The notes beneath the pieces were generated by a model that did not search any database, had not been told where the DNA came from, and was given only the letters and a program-made list of their open reading frames with translations. This document shows, one piece after another, positions 1 through 12,787 of a stretch of DNA of 64,000 nt. The DNA is from Xylaria sp. FL1777. Lineage: Eukaryota > Ascomycota > Sordariomycetes > Xylariales > Xylariaceae. The stretch lies in NCBI GenBank assembly GCA_022578965.1, contig MU400645.1, positions 1 through 64,000 on the forward strand. Direction: 5' to 3'. The translations under genes and the position numbers were made by a program. The stretch's first letter is position 1, and each line of letters opens with the position of its first letter.

Positions 1-2785
1 TTATATTAATAATTTAGCTATATATAAAAAAGTTTAGCAATAATTTAAATATTAATTAAATAATTAAAAAAGCTATATAGCTATTTTATATAATAGCTAT
101 AATATTAATTAAGCTAAAAATTTATAGTACTTTTAAAGTAATAATTTAATTATAAAGCATTTTAATATTATATTATAAATATAATATTAGTGCTAAAACT
201 GCTAAAAAACTAAACATAATATAAATTTAATTAATAAATTATATTAAAATATTATTAATATTAATAATTTTAAACTTTAAAACTAATAAACAAAAAATAA
301 GCTAAGTTATAAAATATAAAAATAACTAATTTAAAGCTAGATTTATAGCTTAAGTAATATAAAATAAATGTTTTAATTGTAATAAAATTAGTTATTATAT
401 AAAAAACTATAAAATAAAAGCTAAATAGCTTAAAAACTTTAAAATAAACTAAAAAAAGCAAATTAACTAATTTATAACTATTAAAAGCAAGCTTTTTTAT
501 AACAATTTTTTTAGTAAATTTAATAAAATTTAAAATAAATATAAAATTTTTAAAAGTAAAGCTTTAATTAATAGCTTTAAATATATTTTTATTATAAATA
601 ATACTAAAAATAAAAATAATACTAATAAAATAAAACAATGCTTTATTAATTGTTTTAAAAATAATATAATTAATAAAAAACTTACTAAAATTTTTAATAT
701 TATTTAAAGTAATTTTGTTTTATTAATTAAAACAAACAAAAGCTAAAAAAACTTTAATAAAAAATAAAAGCTAAAAAATAATTATAATAATTATTATAAT
801 TTTTTTTTAGTTAAACTAACTAATAGCTATAAATTTACTGTTTTTTAAAATTATAGCTATACTAATTGCTATATTTTATAATTTTTAATATTTAAGCTAA
901 TATTATATTAATTATAAAAATAAAGCATAATATATAACATTAATAAAATAAAACTTTAAATAACTAAAAATTATAAAATAATAATAAATTTTATAATTAC
1001 TAGTAATATATTAAAAATATAAACATTAATAATAAGTATAATACTAAATTATATTTTTTTAAGCAATATAACTATTAAAAAATAGATTTTTTATAAATAA
1101 AAAAGCATTTTTGTTATTTTAAATAGTTATAAAGTTATTATATTATTTAAATTTAAAAAAAGCTTTTTAATATAATTAATAAAGCGCTTATTTATTAATA
1201 TAACTAGTAAAAAGTGCTATATTATAACTATTAAATAGTATAAAAATATCTTAAAAAAATTATAAATTACTAAGTATTAAAATTATTATATAAAGAACTT
1301 TTTTAAATTATTTAATTATTTTAAGCAAAAAACTAATATTATTATTAAAACAAAGCATTATATTAATATAAATAATAGTTTATTAATTAAACTATTATTA
1401 TAAAAATATAGCTTAATATAAAAAAAAGTATTATATAAGTTTATAAAAATATATAAAAGTATTTATATTAAAAAAAGCATAAAGCTATAAAGTTTATTAG
1501 TACTATTAACTTTAAAAAAAGCGCTAAACATAATTACTAAGCTTAATAAAAATAATAAATTAATAATATAACGTTTTTATTATAATTATTACAAAGTTAA
1601 TAAAAAAACAAAAAAACAAGCTTATTTATTACTTAATATAATAAATTAAATATAATAAACTATAAAGTATTAATAATATGTTTTTATTAACTTAAAAAAT
1701 AAATTTTAATATATTGTTATATATAAATTATATTATAAAAAAACAGCGTTTATTATATTATTTAAGCTATATAAATAAATAATAATGCTTTTTAAATTTT
1801 ATAATGCTTTAATAATATTTTAAGCATTAATATAAAAAATAATTAAACTTTTTTATAAATAGTTAGCTAACTTATTTAATAATATTTATATTTAAGCTAA
1901 AACAAAAAAATAGCTATATAAGCATTATTGCTTACTATTTATATAATTAATTAAATATAGCATAATAATTAATATATTAAAAATATTGCTTTTTATAAAT
2001 TTTAGTATTTTTTTTAGTTTTAACGTTTTTTATAATAGCATTAAAATAAACTTAGCAAAAGTTATAACAATATAAAAGTAATTTATGCTTAAAACTATTA
2101 TAAAAATAAAAGTATTTATAAACGTTATAAACTATTTTAAGCATTTTATTAAAAATTATTTATTAATTGTTATATTATTAACTATATTAATAAAAAAACC
2201 TAAAAACTAAAAAGTAAAGTTAAGCATAAAAGCTAAAAATATATAATAAAAAATTTATAAAGCTATTATTACTATATTAATTATTTAAGCTTTTAATTAA
2301 AAGTTTTTATTTATAATAAATATTAATTTAAATATATATTATATTAAAGCATATTTAATATAGCTGCATTTTTATAAAATAATTATATTTTTATATTTAA
2401 TAGTATATTTTTTAAAAAAGCTTAAAGCATATTAATTATATTATTTAACGCAAAAAAAAAAGTTATTAGTTATAATGCTAGCATTTTAATATTAATAGCA
2501 TTAAATAAAAAGCAAAAAAGTTACTGTTTATATAAATTATAAGTTTTTTATAATAATAAAAACAAAAATAAAACAACTAGCAAAAATAATACGTTTTTTA
2601 AACATTATTAAACATTTTAATATAAAAATTATATATAAAACAAACAAATTAAATGTTTTAGTAAACTAACTATTAAAACTATTAATTATACTAGTTTTTT
2701 TATTAATAAAAGCTAAAGCTAATATAAAGTTATTATTAAAAGCTAAAATATAGCTAATAATGCTATTATAATACTTTAATATTAT
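1..2785. other. AT-rich, RIP-like degenerate block, left part
   Basis: This stretch is almost entirely A and T, with no credible gene on either strand. Short open frames occur only because stop codons are unevenly scattered in such DNA; their conceptual proteins are runs of Phe, Ile, Leu, Lys and Asn. In 481-600 and 1261-1380, counted by eye, G+C is about 9 percent and CpG and CpC are absent. This fits repetitive DNA decayed by repeat-induced point mutation. I recognise no specific element left of the retrotransposon. Confidence 0.85.
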
Positions 2786-2790
2786 AAATT

Positions 2791-3003
2791 TAATAGGCCT
2801 ACATAAAGGGTTAAACTAGTAACCTTTAAAAGAAAGTTTATAAGTAACACTAGCTCTATAAATTAAGCTACACACTATAGCTATAAAAATAAAGCATATA
2901 TAGCTTATGCTTTATACTTATTATAAAAATACTAAATTAGCTAATATTATATAAAACTTAAAAAATTTATTATTTGTTTTACTACTTATTAACTTTTTTA
3001 TTA
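2791..3003 (+). repeat. 5' LTR (213 bp)
   Basis: Left copy of the direct repeat. It aligns to 10608-10820 without gaps; I count 21 differences by eye, all C/T or G/A transitions. AAATT precedes it. Directly after it (3006-3020) is a short inverted repeat, GTAGT-GCTTT-ACTAC, where a primer-binding site would be expected. Confidence 0.88.
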
Positions 3004-3608
3004 AAGTAGTGCTTTACTACGCTTGTTTTATTACAAACATTATATTATACTATACTAAAACTACTTAGTTTTTTAATCGTAAAGTTATAAAAACATCTTT
3101 TTTTGCTAGCAGTAATTAACTTATTTCTATAAGCTATAGCACTACTAATTAACTTTATTAAAGCAAATATTTTGCTATAAACGCTTGTTTTTTAGCGCTA
3201 AATAAACCTTTGCATTATACTTAGCTAAACTTAGTTTGCTTATTACCTTTATATTTTAAAAATACTTGTTTTATAAAATTGTATAAGCAACTTATAATAA
3301 ACCATGTATTTTTATAAACGTTATAAATTATTTATTACATTTAACCTAATATAGCTTTTAAGTTAGTTAGCTTAGTTTTTATTAAAATTTAAAACATAAT
3401 AGCTTGCTATTAGTACTAAAATTAAAGTACTTTTTATTACCTTTTATAGTTTACTGCGTTATTTTTTATAACTTACTGCATTAAATTAAAATTATATATA
3501 TTATTTAATAATAGCTTTATTAGTTTATATTTACTTAAATTTTTATTTAATAATATAATTGCACTATTAGATAACATATTAAACATGCATAACAAAAGTT
3601 CAAAAAAT

Positions 3609-3660
3609 CTAAAAAAACCTAAAGATCTAAAAAAACCTAAAGACCTAAAAAAACCTAGCT
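3609..3660 (+). repeat. 18-bp tandem repeat in the gag-side region
   Basis: Two full units (3609-3626, 3627-3644) and one partial unit (3645-3660) of CTAAAAAAACCTAAAGAC or a one-base variant. Because 18 is a multiple of three, the repeat keeps frame; one + frame reads a KKPKDL-like hexapeptide. It lies in the first kilobase after the 5' LTR, where gag is expected. Gag itself is not recognisable. Confidence 0.6.
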
Positions 3661-4829
3661 AAACAATAAGTATTAAACTTACTACTGCAAAAAACTTAAA
3701 GGTTAAAATAAACATAGCAACAGTTTAGTTCCTTATAAAGAAAACCAAAGAAATAAAATTTAGCTAAAAACAAAATAAAAAAAATATAGCAACGCTAAAA
3801 CAGTTAATAGAAATATTAAAAAATAATATAAACGATAGCACTAAAAGATTAAAGCTTAGCATAAGCAAACTAGCTAAAAAAATTTGCAGAATTAGCAAAA
3901 GGACTAAAAAAGCCGAAAAAAAAAAAAAAAAAAACAATTTGCTAAAACTGCTGAATTTTTCTAACTTATTTAACTTTACTAGAACTAGTAAGCTTAAAAA
4001 AACTAGCAACTTTAACACTAAAACTTAAAACATTAAAAGTAAACTATTAAACTTATTTTATAATAGTAGTAATAACAACTTTTTTTTTTTTTGTTTTTTA
4101 TTAAATTGTTGTAGTAATAGTTATAATAATACTTTAAAATTTATTTATACTAAAAAAAGATCTATTAAAATTAAACAAAAAAACATTAGTACGTTTAACC
4201 TTAAGTAAAACAACTTTAATAATTAAAAAGTTATAGCTAACAGTAAAAACATTATATATATTAATATTTATTCTTTTAATAATTATATTAAAGCGTTGCT
4301 TAAAAAAGAAAACTTTAATAAAGCACAAATTATAAAGTTGTTTAATTATTTGTTAATTAGCTTAGTATTTCTGTAGTAAAACAATAAAATTATAGCGCTT
4401 TAGCAAAAGCTACTATAATTAGCTAAACTAAAGTTACTTTTAAAAAGTCTAAAAAAACGTTTTAAAATATGTACTAAAAAAGCTACAAAGAAATTCTTAA
4501 AAGGTTAATTTATTTTCTAAAACATAGCTAAAAACTAGAACGCTGTTTTTTATTTTATTTAGCGCAAGCTATAATATGCTTATATAAACTATACTTTTGT
4601 TGCAAATAATTTAAACTAGATTAAAGTTATAAAAAACATTTAAAACTAATAAAACAACAAAATTGTAAATTATATTAAACCATTTAAAGAAAAAAAAAAC
4701 CTTTAAAAATTATATAAAGAAAATCAAAAAAGCTAAACATAGTTTAAAACAAAAAACCAAACACTAATATTTAAATGTAAAGCTTAAAGTAAAACATTCT
4801 TTAAAGTTAAACATTTTTAGTTAATTTAA

Positions 4830-5200
4830 CCGCAAAAACAATTATTTTAACTATTGCTTTAATTATTGCAAAAATAAATGTTATAATAATAATAATTATT
4901 GTTGCAGCAATTAAAGCTATAAAAAAAGCCGTAACTAAAGCTGCAACTATAACTATAGTTATAATTAAAGCTATAATTATAACAAAAGCTATTATAGCAA
5001 CTATAGCTAAAACTACAGTTATAACTAAAGTTATAATTATAGCTATAAACGTAATTATAATTATAACTATTATTATAATTATAATTGCAAACATAATTAT
5101 AACAAAAATCGTAATTAAAACTGCAATAAAGATTAAAATCGAAAAAACTATAACTATAACTATAACTATAATTAAAATTAAAATTGCTATAAAAGCAAAA
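4830..5200. repeat. Low-complexity hexamer-biased tract inside the retrotransposon
   Basis: This segment is built from variations of ATAACT/ATAATT/AAAGCT-like units with a strong 3- or 6-base rhythm. It stays open on the minus strand as a meaningless Ile/Val/Ala-rich frame (4807-5214). On the + strand one frame is Thr/Ile-rich without stops, and another reads Leu codons alternating with TAA, which would be Gln codons before C-to-T decay. It probably descends from a repetitive codon tract in the element's first gene, but which frame was used cannot be decided. Confidence 0.45.
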
Positions 5201-7260
5201 AACATAGCGTGCATTTTGCTAATAGTAAAAAAAGCAATAATAATAAAGCAATATTTTTTTAAAAAAGCAAATTTAAATATTATATTAAAGATAGCGCTTT
5301 TTATATTATAAATTTTTCTTTAATGTGCTATTAGTGCTACTAATAATATAAATTACTTTTTACGTTAAAATTACACTTAAAAAAGTATAAATATTAAGTT
5401 AAATTAAAAAAGCTAGTAAAAACTAACATTTTTTTTTTAGTTAATACGTTATAATATATATGTAAGTATTGCTTAAAAACTTTTTTTTTGCGTAATTTGC
5501 TTTTTTAATACATATATTAATGTTAAAATGCTTAAAATAGCACTATATACTATTTTAAAAGTATTATAAGCTTAAGGTTAATATTTAAGCTAATAAAGCT
5601 AATTAAAACAAAAAAGCTTACTAAGCTTGCTAAAGCAATAGAAATTTCTAATAAAAAAGTTTTAATTAATAAAACTTTTAGTGCTAACTAGCATAACGCT
5701 ATATATTAGTCTAGTTTTATATACTTGTAAACAAAAATACAAACTAAGCTAATTAAACCAAACTGCAAGATTTGCATTAATTTTAAAACAAAACGTACAA
5801 TAATTAGTTGTAGCCTTTTAAATAAAACTAATTACATTATTAAAAAAAGAAAAAAGCAGGTAATTATAGTTAAAAACTAAATAGTTGCTTTAACTAAATG
5901 AGCTACATTTACTTTTTATGTGTGCAAAATCAACAAAAGCAAAAAACCTTACATATATAAATTCTAAAAAAAAAGTTAGGTTATTAATAACTATTTAAAA
6001 CCTAGCATGCTTATTAAAAACAATTTTTTAAAGCTATATAAAGCAATTATTAACTATAAAACTAAAATTATTACGTATAAAAGCTTAAATAACTTTATAT
6101 TTTTTTTTTACGTGCTAATACAAAAAAAGGAATATATACGTTAAGTTATTAACTAAAACAACGTTATTATTTTTAAAGGCAATAAAGCATATATTATAAT
6201 AAACTACAAGTTATTACTTGCTAATTGCAATTTTTGCTTTTTAGCAATATATAAAACTACCTTAAATATTATAATAAACGCTAAAACTTCTAAGGTTGTT
6301 CTAATTATAAACACTGCTAATACGCTTATAAAAATTTCTAAAAGAACTAAAATCGGGCAAATATAAAAAAACAAAAACAGTAATTATTACATTTTATTTT
6401 AAAAGGTAGCTATAAAAACGCTAGCTTGCGTTGCTATAAAACTTGCTGCACTTTTAGCTAGCATAATAAGTTTAAAGGCCTTAGCTACTGTTAATTTATT
6501 AGTGCTTATAAACAGAGAATTTAAAATATTAGCTTTAGTTATTACATTTGTAATAAACAGCATACTTTTAGTTAAAAAAGCTAGGTATATAAACAAGTTA
6601 ACAAAAAGTATAAGCAATTTAACCCTTACGTTAAAAAAACATAATGCAATAAGTACTTTTTTAATTAACGTTATGTTTAGTATAGTATAAAAATCCGAAA
6701 ACTTTCTAGCTATTAAATATAATCTAGTGCTAAACGGACTCTTAAAAGCAAAACTAAAAATCTTAAACACTTATGCTACTTTAGGTATTAAAAAACTAAG
6801 CAACCTGCTTAAAAAAATTATAAAAAAAAGCATTTATATTTACGCTAAAAAAGCGTTTAAAGCTGCTAAGTTTGCTAAAGTTATAAAAACATATAATATA
6901 TAAACCAATTAAAGCAAAGTTAACATTTTTGTAAATTAATAAATAAAGATCCTATTAATTAATAATTAATAAAAAACAAAACTTAATTTATATAAGTACT
7001 CTTTAAGTTATAAAAACATAAAAGTACTTAATAATATATATAATAAACTTCATAAAATAAAACGCATAAAATAAATAAATAAACTTATATTATTTATGCA
7101 TTTTATATTTGTTACATAGCAAAAAATAAACAAAGTAAACAAAAGCTAAATAGTTGTTAATTTTTAATAATTAAACAAAGTTGCTATATTAAATAATTAT
7201 TTTTTATTTTTGTAAAGCAAAGTAATAGCTAATTTACTAAGCAAACAATATATTATTTGC

Positions 7261-8430
7261 GTTAATGCAACTAGGTTTTTTTATTAATTTTTTGTTTACT
7301 TAAATTATTAAGATAAATTTATTATAATTAGTTTACGTAAAATAAAAAGATTTAATGTAGCACTAATAAAGTTTTGCAATTTGTTAAGCTATATATAAAG
7401 GTTTATAAATAGGTTGTTTTGCTAATACTTAAACTTTTATTGTTATTTTATTAATAACATTATTATTTATTTTAACACTTTTAAAAAACATGTAAAATAC
7501 TTAAATATAATTTTTGGTTTTTTTAAAGCACGTAATATTGCTATAGCTTTATAAAAGTTATTTATTAAATACTTGTTAGTTAAGTTGCTAAGCTTCCAAA
7601 TAAATGCCTTAAAACTAACTAATATTGCTAATTATGTGTAAGCATTTAAATAGCTTGCTTTTTTAAAAAACTTATAAGCTTTAAAATAATACTTAAAAGC
7701 TAGTTTTTTTTTAAAGAACTTGATTTCTTATTATGCATAACTAGCTTAACTTTTATAAAACTGCAAAATTAAGCTATTAGCTAAAAGGCATAAAAAAGGT
7801 AAAGTAATAAATAAAAACCTTAAATGCTATAAATATTATATTTATATAATAAACTACAATTTTATTTCTGTTAAACTTAAATCTTTTTGCGCGGTATAAA
7901 ACGTAATTTGTTTAAAAACTATTTTGCGTTATTATAACCCTAAAAAACAATTGTTTATATAAGTTAACAGCTCTAAAAAACAAAGATTTAAAGTAATAGT
8001 ATTTTATACTAAAAAGAAGTACAAATAAATATTAAAGACCTACATTTTTTCAATATAAATAAAACCAGTGATATATTTAAGTAAGTATTTCTTAAAAGCC
8101 GAAATGCAATATGGCTTTCTAGAGTTAAAAGTTGCTTGTTTTATTTAAGCTATTAAAAAATTACGTACTATAGTATATTTAAATAAGTATTTTATTATAA
8201 TACTAACTAATTATAATGCTAGCATAAATATAATAAACAAAATAACTTTAAATATATTTATTATTAATTATTTAAACATATAACTAATGAACTTATTAGT
8301 ATACTTTTTATAGTATAAGTACTAAATGTATTATTTGCTTAGTTAGCTTAACTATATACTTAATACCTTTAGTTAACTTAAGGCAATATAAAATGCTATA
8401 AAAAATAACATAATTAAACAATTTAATAAA
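7261..8430 (+). pseudogene. Reverse transcriptase-RNase H relic of the Gypsy element
   Basis: In a single + frame (codon starts at positions equal to 1 modulo 3) a degraded Gypsy polymerase can be read through many stops. FINNI at 7447-7461 stands where the catalytic YxDD box should be, with both aspartates now Asn, as G-to-A change of GAT/GAC gives. RFINRLF just before it matches the motif that follows the NAP.TFQ box. Further on (8101-8380) the RNase H signature is visible: an Glu-Leu-Lys-Val-Ala segment, then the LTDH-like segment now reading LTNYNAS, then a decayed PDALSR-like end, with R/Q codons turned into stops. The copy is non-functional; assignment rests on family pattern knowledge. 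Confidence 0.75.
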
Positions 8431-8640
8431 CTAGTAGTACTAAATATTATGTAATACATTAATAAAAAATATAACATTATATAAAACGTTGTTAAATATA
8501 CTAGTAAAGCAGTAATAAGTAATAAATAAAAAAGAGATTTTAAGCTAGCTTATAATACAAACTTTAAGTATTGCAAAATTATAAAAAAGCTATGCATTAA
8601 AGAACAACAAAATACTAATAAAAACGTTAAAGTTTTTTTT

Positions 8641-9850
8641 AAGTCTAGCTATCCTTTTTACATTTATAATGATTTTATTTATAGCATACACATAAAAAAG
8701 CAACGCTTATGCGTACTATATAGCATAGTTCAACAAATATTAAAGTTAGTACACAACAGAAAAAATTACGCAAAACTTAAACGCATAATAAAGGACCTTT
8801 AAAAATATTTTATATACTATAAATTATAACTAGTTAAAAAATATATAAAATGCTATTTAAGTTATAAATTTAATAAAACAAATTAATAATAAAAAGTAAG
8901 CAATTTGTAACTAATATGCCTTAAAAACGCATTGTTTATATAAACAATTATAATTAACTTTATTTTAGCGTTATTATGCGTGTTTTTAGTAAATACCTTA
9001 TAACAACTAAAAGAAAAGTTGTATTATAACTATTATGATTGCATAATAAGCGTGACTTATTATTTATTTAAATAAAGTATGCTTATTTTTAAAAATAAAA
9101 AGTATATAGCTAAAAACTAAGCTAACGTTTTAATAAAGCAACTAATATTAAACAACTAAAAAATTCTTTAAAAAATTATGTTTAACTAAAACAAAAAGTT
9201 TACATTTAAATTTTAAAAAAGCTTATAGAAAGCATTTAGCATTAAACTACTTATAATAATACCATATTACTTCTAAAGTAATAATATATTAGAAAAAAAA
9301 AACCAAACAATAAAAATTGCTATTTATTTTTATAACTTTACTAAGCTAAAGTTTAACTAGTTAAAATTAATACTTAGTTTGCAATAAAATCTAAATTTTG
9401 CGAGATTTTAGGCAATATAATCTATGCTATATAAACAATTGTTTAGCTTTAAATTGCTTGGCTTATTAAACATTACTACTAAATAAATTAATAAACAATT
9501 ATTTAAGCAAATATAAAACATTAAAAATTACTTAAAATAAAACGCTAAGCTTACTATAGACTTTATAATAGCTAAAGCAAAACGTTGTTTTAACTATATA
9601 TACTATGCATTAAAATTTACTTTTAGTAATAAGGTATTACTGCAATTATATAACGGGTATTATTTGCTAAGCAAGCTATTATGTAAATATTTATAATAAT
9701 AAGCCGGTTTTTAAAAGGTAAAACGTAAAGTAAATAACTTGGCCTACAAGTTAAATTTTTTATTTTATTACCGCATTTATTTTATAATATTTATTGCTTA
9801 CTTATAACTAGCTAAAGAAAAAAATAATCCGTTTAAGCAAACAGCACTAC
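8641..9850 (+). pseudogene. Integrase relic of the Gypsy element
   Basis: The same frame continues with no frame change into an integrase relic. It opens with a zinc-finger-like H2C2 segment whose first part reads RLCVLYSIVQQILKLVH, resembling the usual LCIP...EILKLAHD opening. The DDE core follows with aspartates largely replaced by Asn. Near 9718-9760 the C-terminal segment KVKRKVNNLAYKL resembles the GPF.I...V...AY.L pattern of Gypsy integrases. Stops are almost all at former Gln, Trp or Arg codons. The order RT-RNase H-integrase fixes the element's orientation as +. Confidence 0.75.
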
Positions 9851-10607
9851 TTTTAAGCTTAGTAAAAGCTAACTAACACTTTAACTTAAACAAAAAAAAA
9901 AAGTATACAAAATAAAAGTTATTATATAACATTGCTTTAACTGCAAAAAAAACAAATATAAATATTTAATTAAATAAAAAAGCTAAAGTTATAAGTATAA
10001 CTAATAAATAATTATATTTAAGTTATGTTATTTTAAAAAACTAATTAATAAGTATTAAAAAAAAAAAGAAAGCAAACTTTGCAACTAAGCTACTTTTAAG
10101 CCTAGAAATACTAATAAGCCTAATAATACTAACGCAACTAAATCTAAGCTCTGCAAGCAAAAAAAACCACATAAAATAAAGTTTAATATTATAAGCTTTC
10201 TTTTAACAAAAAAAACACTAACAAAAATATTACTTTAAGCACTTATAAAAGTACTAATAATTAATAATATTACGCTTGCTAATAAATTAATTAAGCTAAA
10301 AACATTATTTAAAAATATATTTGCTTTTAAGCAAGTAAAGCAGCATAAAATAGTTAAAAAAGCAATGCTTATATTATTAATTAAACTTTTAAAAAAAAAC
10401 ACTAGTATAAATAATAAAACTAATAGTTAATTAGTAAATAAAAAGCTAGCAATAAAAAAAAAAAAAAAAGTGCAACAAAATAGTAAGCTAAAGCTAAAAA
10501 AAATTCTATAAGAAAAAATATAAAAAACAAAAATATATAATTATTATTATAGTAAATAGCTAAAAAACTGCTAAAAGCAGTAGCTTTTTTTTTAAAAGCT
10601 AGCATTT

Positions 10608-10820
10608 TAATAAGCCTGCATAAAGGGTTAAACTAATAACCTCTAAAAAAAAGTCTATAAGTAATACTAGCCTTATAAGCTAAGCTATATATTATAGCTA
10701 TAAAAATAAAGCATATATAGCTTATGCTTTACACTTACTATAAAAATATTAAATTAGCTAATATTATATAAAACTTAGAAAATCCATTATTTGTTTTATT
10801 ACTTATTAACTTTTTTATTA
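10608..10820 (+). repeat. 3' LTR (213 bp)
   Basis: Right copy of the direct repeat, same length as the left one and gap-free against it. It is followed by AAATT (10821-10825), matching the bases before the 5' LTR. No clear polypurine tract survives just upstream, which is expected after heavy transition mutation. Confidence 0.88.
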
Positions 10821-10825
10821 AAATT

Positions 10826-12320
10826 TATAAGCTATTTTTAAAAATCTTTGTTTTAAAATTAAATTGCTATATAATATAAGTTTAAAGTAAATAAAATAGC
10901 ATTTTATTAAAAAAAATAGCATATTATTTAAGCTAATTAATTATAAATAAGCTTTAAAAAACTTTTTATATTTAGTTAATATAGTATTTTAAGCTATAAC
11001 GCTTTTAAAAATGCTTAAAGTGCTAAAATTACTATAAAATGCAAAAAACGCATATATTAACTTAAAGCATACTATTATTAAAAGCTTAATTTAAAAGCTA
11101 AATAAACATTTTTAATATTTAAAAGCTATATTTATTATTTAATAAATTATTACTAAATATAATTAATATTAGCTAATAAAACTATTATTAAATAAACTTT
11201 TAAACTTATAACTTATTATATTATTTTTATTATTTATATATTAAACTATAAACTATATATTTATAACTAATTTTAAGCTATTAATATATATTAAATATAT
11301 TATTATATAAATTAAAGCAAAAATAATGCTTAATGTTAGTTTTAAAGCAATAAAACTATTAATTTAATAAATTAGCAAAATATTTAGTTTTTTTAAAAAA
11401 TAAATAAGCAATAATATAAATATATTTATAAGCAAAAAAGCAACTAATTAACATAAATTAAATAGTTTTATTATAAAGTTAATTATACTTAAAAAACCTA
11501 AAAATAATAATAAAGTTAAAAAAGCTAATAATAATATTAAGCAAATTATATTACATAAAAGTTTAACTTATTGTTATTTTAATTTTTAAACTTTATTAAA
11601 AGCAGCTATTTATATATATAATTAAACTTTAAAGCTTAATAATTATAGCAGCTATTTTTTGTTATTTAAAATATAGTTATTAAATTAGTAATTAGCTATA
11701 AAAATTACTAACTATATTAAAAATTTAAATAAAAAAAAAAAAATTAAATTTTAATAATATTTAATATAAAACTATAAAGTATTATTAATGCATAATTACT
11801 TTAATAGTTTAAAAGTATTAAAAAACTAAATTTAAGCTTATTTATAAAAAAAAAAAAGCTTAATTAAAACTTATAAAACTAGCAATTAAATTTTATGCAT
11901 TAAATAATAAGCTAATAAATTTAAACTATATTATAATAGTTTATAAGCTATTATAAGTTATTATTATAATAATATATATAAATTATAAAGCTTTAAAAAA
12001 ATAATGTTATTTAGTAAATATAATAGCAATAATTTATTTTTAGCTTATAATAAAAATAGCTATTTAGTAAAAAGTTTATAATATATTAGCAAATATATAT
12101 TAAAAAAAAATAAACAAAAATTAAAAGTATTAATAGTATAAATATTAAAAAGCATTTATAAATAGCTTTATTTTTATAAATAACTAAAATAATTATTTAG
12201 CAAAAAAAGTAATTATAGCTTTTAAGTAATATAAGCTATAATATATATTATATAATAGTTGCTATATAAAAACTTAAAAAGCACAAACTAGCTTTACTTA
12301 AATTAGTAATATTTATATAT
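10826..12320. other. AT-rich, RIP-like degenerate block, right part
   Basis: The same composition as 1-2785, with no recognisable coding or structural feature. It ends over a few dozen bases around 12,300-12,340, where ordinary mixed-composition sequence begins. Confidence 0.85.
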
Positions 12321-12787
12321 AATTTCTTAGTACTGTACTTAAGAGATGTCTTTTCTCTAACATCTACCTTTTTAAGTATAGACCTAACCCTACGTAGTAA
12401 TTACAAAGTTCTGGGCCAATATTCAGAAGGCACATGCACACCACAGACGGTGCAGTAGGCGCCTATACTACAGCACTTACGTGCATGAGCTCAGCGCACA
12501 GACTTGGATGCTCAGCCATCGTAGTTACGCATTTTGTAATAGTGAGTTAGGCAGTATTGGGCATAAGCCACATGCACTCTGCCGTGCTAACCGTGCTAAC
12601 CCGCTGGTCCCTGAACTGAGGGCTCCGACGTCATCCCCCTCCAGCGTGTCTGAGCTTCGGTGATTGGTTAGCACTAAGACCACCAGCTGAATCAACTTGC
12701 AATAGCTTACGATCGAACGATACTGTACTCTACCGTACTTAGCATGAAGTAATTATAAGAAGAAACGATCTAGTCAATCAATTTCCT
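12321..12787. other. Boundary and chitinase upstream region
   Basis: Mixed-composition DNA between the AT block and the chitinase start. A 60-codon open frame at 12481-12663 has no recognisable content and I do not call it a gene. The region presumably carries the chitinase promoter; a weak TATAAG lies about 30 bp before the ATG. Confidence 0.5.

Larger units (their letters stand above)
2791..10820 (+). mobile_element. Degenerate Ty3/Gypsy LTR retrotransposon with target-site duplication
   Basis: Two direct repeats of exactly 213 bp (2791-3003 and 10608-10820) bound a 7,604-bp internal region. The five bases before the left repeat (2786-2790) and after the right repeat (10821-10825) are both AAATT, a 5-bp target duplication. 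Each LTR begins TA and ends TA, as expected of canonical TG...CA ends after C-to-T/G-to-A mutation. On the + strand the internal region retains RT, RNase H and integrase in that order, which is the Ty3/Gypsy arrangement; Copia places integrase first. All coding is interrupted by many TAA/TAG codons, so the copy cannot be autonomous. The integrase looks like that of fungal chromovirus-type elements, but I could not confirm a chromodomain after it. Confidence 0.88.

Noticed and set aside
4807..5214. 135-codon minus-strand frame rich in Ile, Val and Ala
   Set aside because: Antisense of a low-complexity tract within the mutated retrotransposon; looks like a membrane protein only because of AT-rich codons.
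6399..6770. 123-codon minus-strand frame in the AT block
   Set aside because: Lies antisense to the retrotransposon's coding strand and has no conserved pattern.
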